Assembly (NCBI GenBank): GCA_963920705.1
Contig: CAWUCO010000268.1
Span: forward strand, 3,224,001 to 3,288,000
Direction: 5' to 3'
Length of the DNA stretch: 64,000 bases
DNA from: Odiellus spinosus
Lineage: Eukaryota > Arthropoda > Arachnida > Opiliones > Phalangiidae
The notes under the pieces are model-generated. The model ran no database searches, was not told the origin of the DNA, and saw only the letters and a program-made list of their open reading frames with translations. Shown piece by piece: positions 62,901-64,000 of this stretch. Numbering within the stretch: the first letter of the stretch is position 1; every line of letters starts with the position of its first letter. A program made the position numbers and the translations under genes.

Positions 62901-64000
62901 AAGTCATTCGAAAGAGCAATTAATGGACAGTCTAAATAATAAGAGTTTTCAAAAATCCGTTGAAAAAAAAGAAAAATATGGCCAATTCAAGAAACCATAC
63001 AATATCAAAATAGTCAAATTTCAGATTTTAAAAATTCGCTTTTTGATATTAGATGTTTTTTGAATTGGCTATATTTTCCATGTTTTTCAACAGATTTTCC
63101 AAAACTCTTGATTTTCAGATAGACCAATATTTGCTCTTTCGAGTGGTATTAATTTTGTCTAAATCGCTTAAAAATCAAAAGTTTTGAGTCCATTTTAATC
63201 CAATAATCTTGGATTTTTAAGTGTTTTTGCTTAATTTTAACCAATTTTATATTTGTCACAATTTTGCAATTTAGACAAAACCAAAGTCATTCGAAAGAGC
63301 AATTAATGGACAGTCTAAATAACAAGAGTTTTCAAAAATCCGTTGAAAAACAAGAAAAATATGGCCAATTCAAGAAATCATACAATATCAAAATAGTCAA
63401 ATTTCAGATTTTCAAAATTCGCTTTTTGATATTAGATGTTTTTTGAATTGTCCATATTTTCCATGTTTTTCAACGGATTTTCCAAAACTCTTGTTTTTTA
63501 GATAGACCAATATTTGCTCTTTCGAGTGGTCTTAATTTTGTCTAAATCGCTTAAAAATCAAATGTTTTGTGTCCATTTGAATCCAATAATCTTGGATTTT
63601 TAAGCGTTTTTGCTTAATTTTAACCAATTTTATATTGGTCACAATTTTGCAATTTAGACAAAACCAAAGTCATTCGAAAGAGCAATTAATGGACCGTCTA
63701 AATAATAAGAATTTTTTAAAAATCCGTTGAAAAACAAGAAAAATATGGCCAATTCAAGAAACCATACAATATCAAAATAGTCAAATTTCAGATTTTAAAA
63801 ATTCGCTTTTTGATATTAGATGTTTTTTGAATTGTCCATATTTTCCATGTTTTTCAACGGATTTTCCAAAACTCTAGTTTTTTAGATAGACCAATATTTG
63901 CTCTTTCGAGTGGTCTTAATTTTGTCTAAATCGCTTAAAAATCAAAAGTTTTGTGACCATTTGAATCCAATAATCTTGGATTTTTAAGCGTTTTTGCTTA

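Larger units (their letters stand above)
41265..64000 (+). repeat. 383-bp satellite array, forward block 3
   Basis: About 59 monomers in forward orientation, running off the window. Subtypes change along it: CACGTCTTGGCAATTT with TTCGAGAAACC (41.4-44.6 kb), TCTAAAACGC (42.8-46.7 kb), AGAATTTTTTAAAAATCC and GTTGAACAACAAG (from about 46.8 kb), ATTTTTCTAAATCGC (57-62 kb), GGACCGTCTAAAT (54.9-57.2, 59.9 and 63.7 kb). No gene or mobile element is seen in these 22.7 kb. Confidence 0.96.

Noticed and set aside
1-64000. CRISPR array or bacterial origin
   Set aside because: The repeats are contiguous 383-bp monomers without unique spacers. There are no bacterial-type genes, and the only coding element is a eukaryotic LINE.

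Overview
This window is almost entirely satellite DNA from a eukaryote. A tandem repeat with a unit of about 383 bp (roughly 27-28% G+C in the lines counted by hand) fills everything except one 4.65 kb retrotransposon. I estimate about 155 monomers. No host protein gene, tRNA, rRNA or CRISPR array is visible. The LINE is of an insect-like, jockey/CR1-superfamily type. An abundant AT-rich, long-monomer satellite with internal dyad symmetry is reminiscent of beetle (tenebrionid) centromeric or pericentromeric heterochromatin. That species-level guess is inference and could be wrong.

Layout: 1-10667 is satellite in the orientation called forward here. 10668-15321 is a near-complete non-LTR retrotransposon on the minus strand, inserted inside one satellite monomer. 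15322 to about 31588 is forward satellite. About 31588 to 41265 is the same satellite in the opposite orientation (about 25 monomers). About 41265 to 64000 is forward satellite again.

Satellite architecture: each monomer is itself an imperfect inverted repeat. In the unit at 8-390, the arms at 22-149 and 180-306 are about 82% identical by hand alignment and flank a 30-nt spacer. The array is therefore alternating plus and minus half-units of about 190 bp. Both orientation switches (near 31588 and 41265) fall inside these homologous arms, as expected if recombination between arms flips blocks of the array. On top of the monomer lie higher-order repeats: dimers of about 766 bp, trimers of about 1147-1151 bp, and larger copied blocks with offsets of about 2.29, 3.06 and 6.89 kb.

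Retrotransposon: read on the minus strand it has a 5' UTR made largely of two head-to-tail 377-bp copies differing at one base that I can see. ORF1 follows, a coiled-coil RNA-binding type with one frameshift. An uninterrupted ORF2 encodes an apurinic-type endonuclease and a reverse transcriptase. A short 3' UTR has AATAAA and ends in five ATT triplets. It looks young. The many 60-65 codon open frames in the satellite are by-products of the repeat: nearly all start at TTG rather than ATG, and I do not call them genes.
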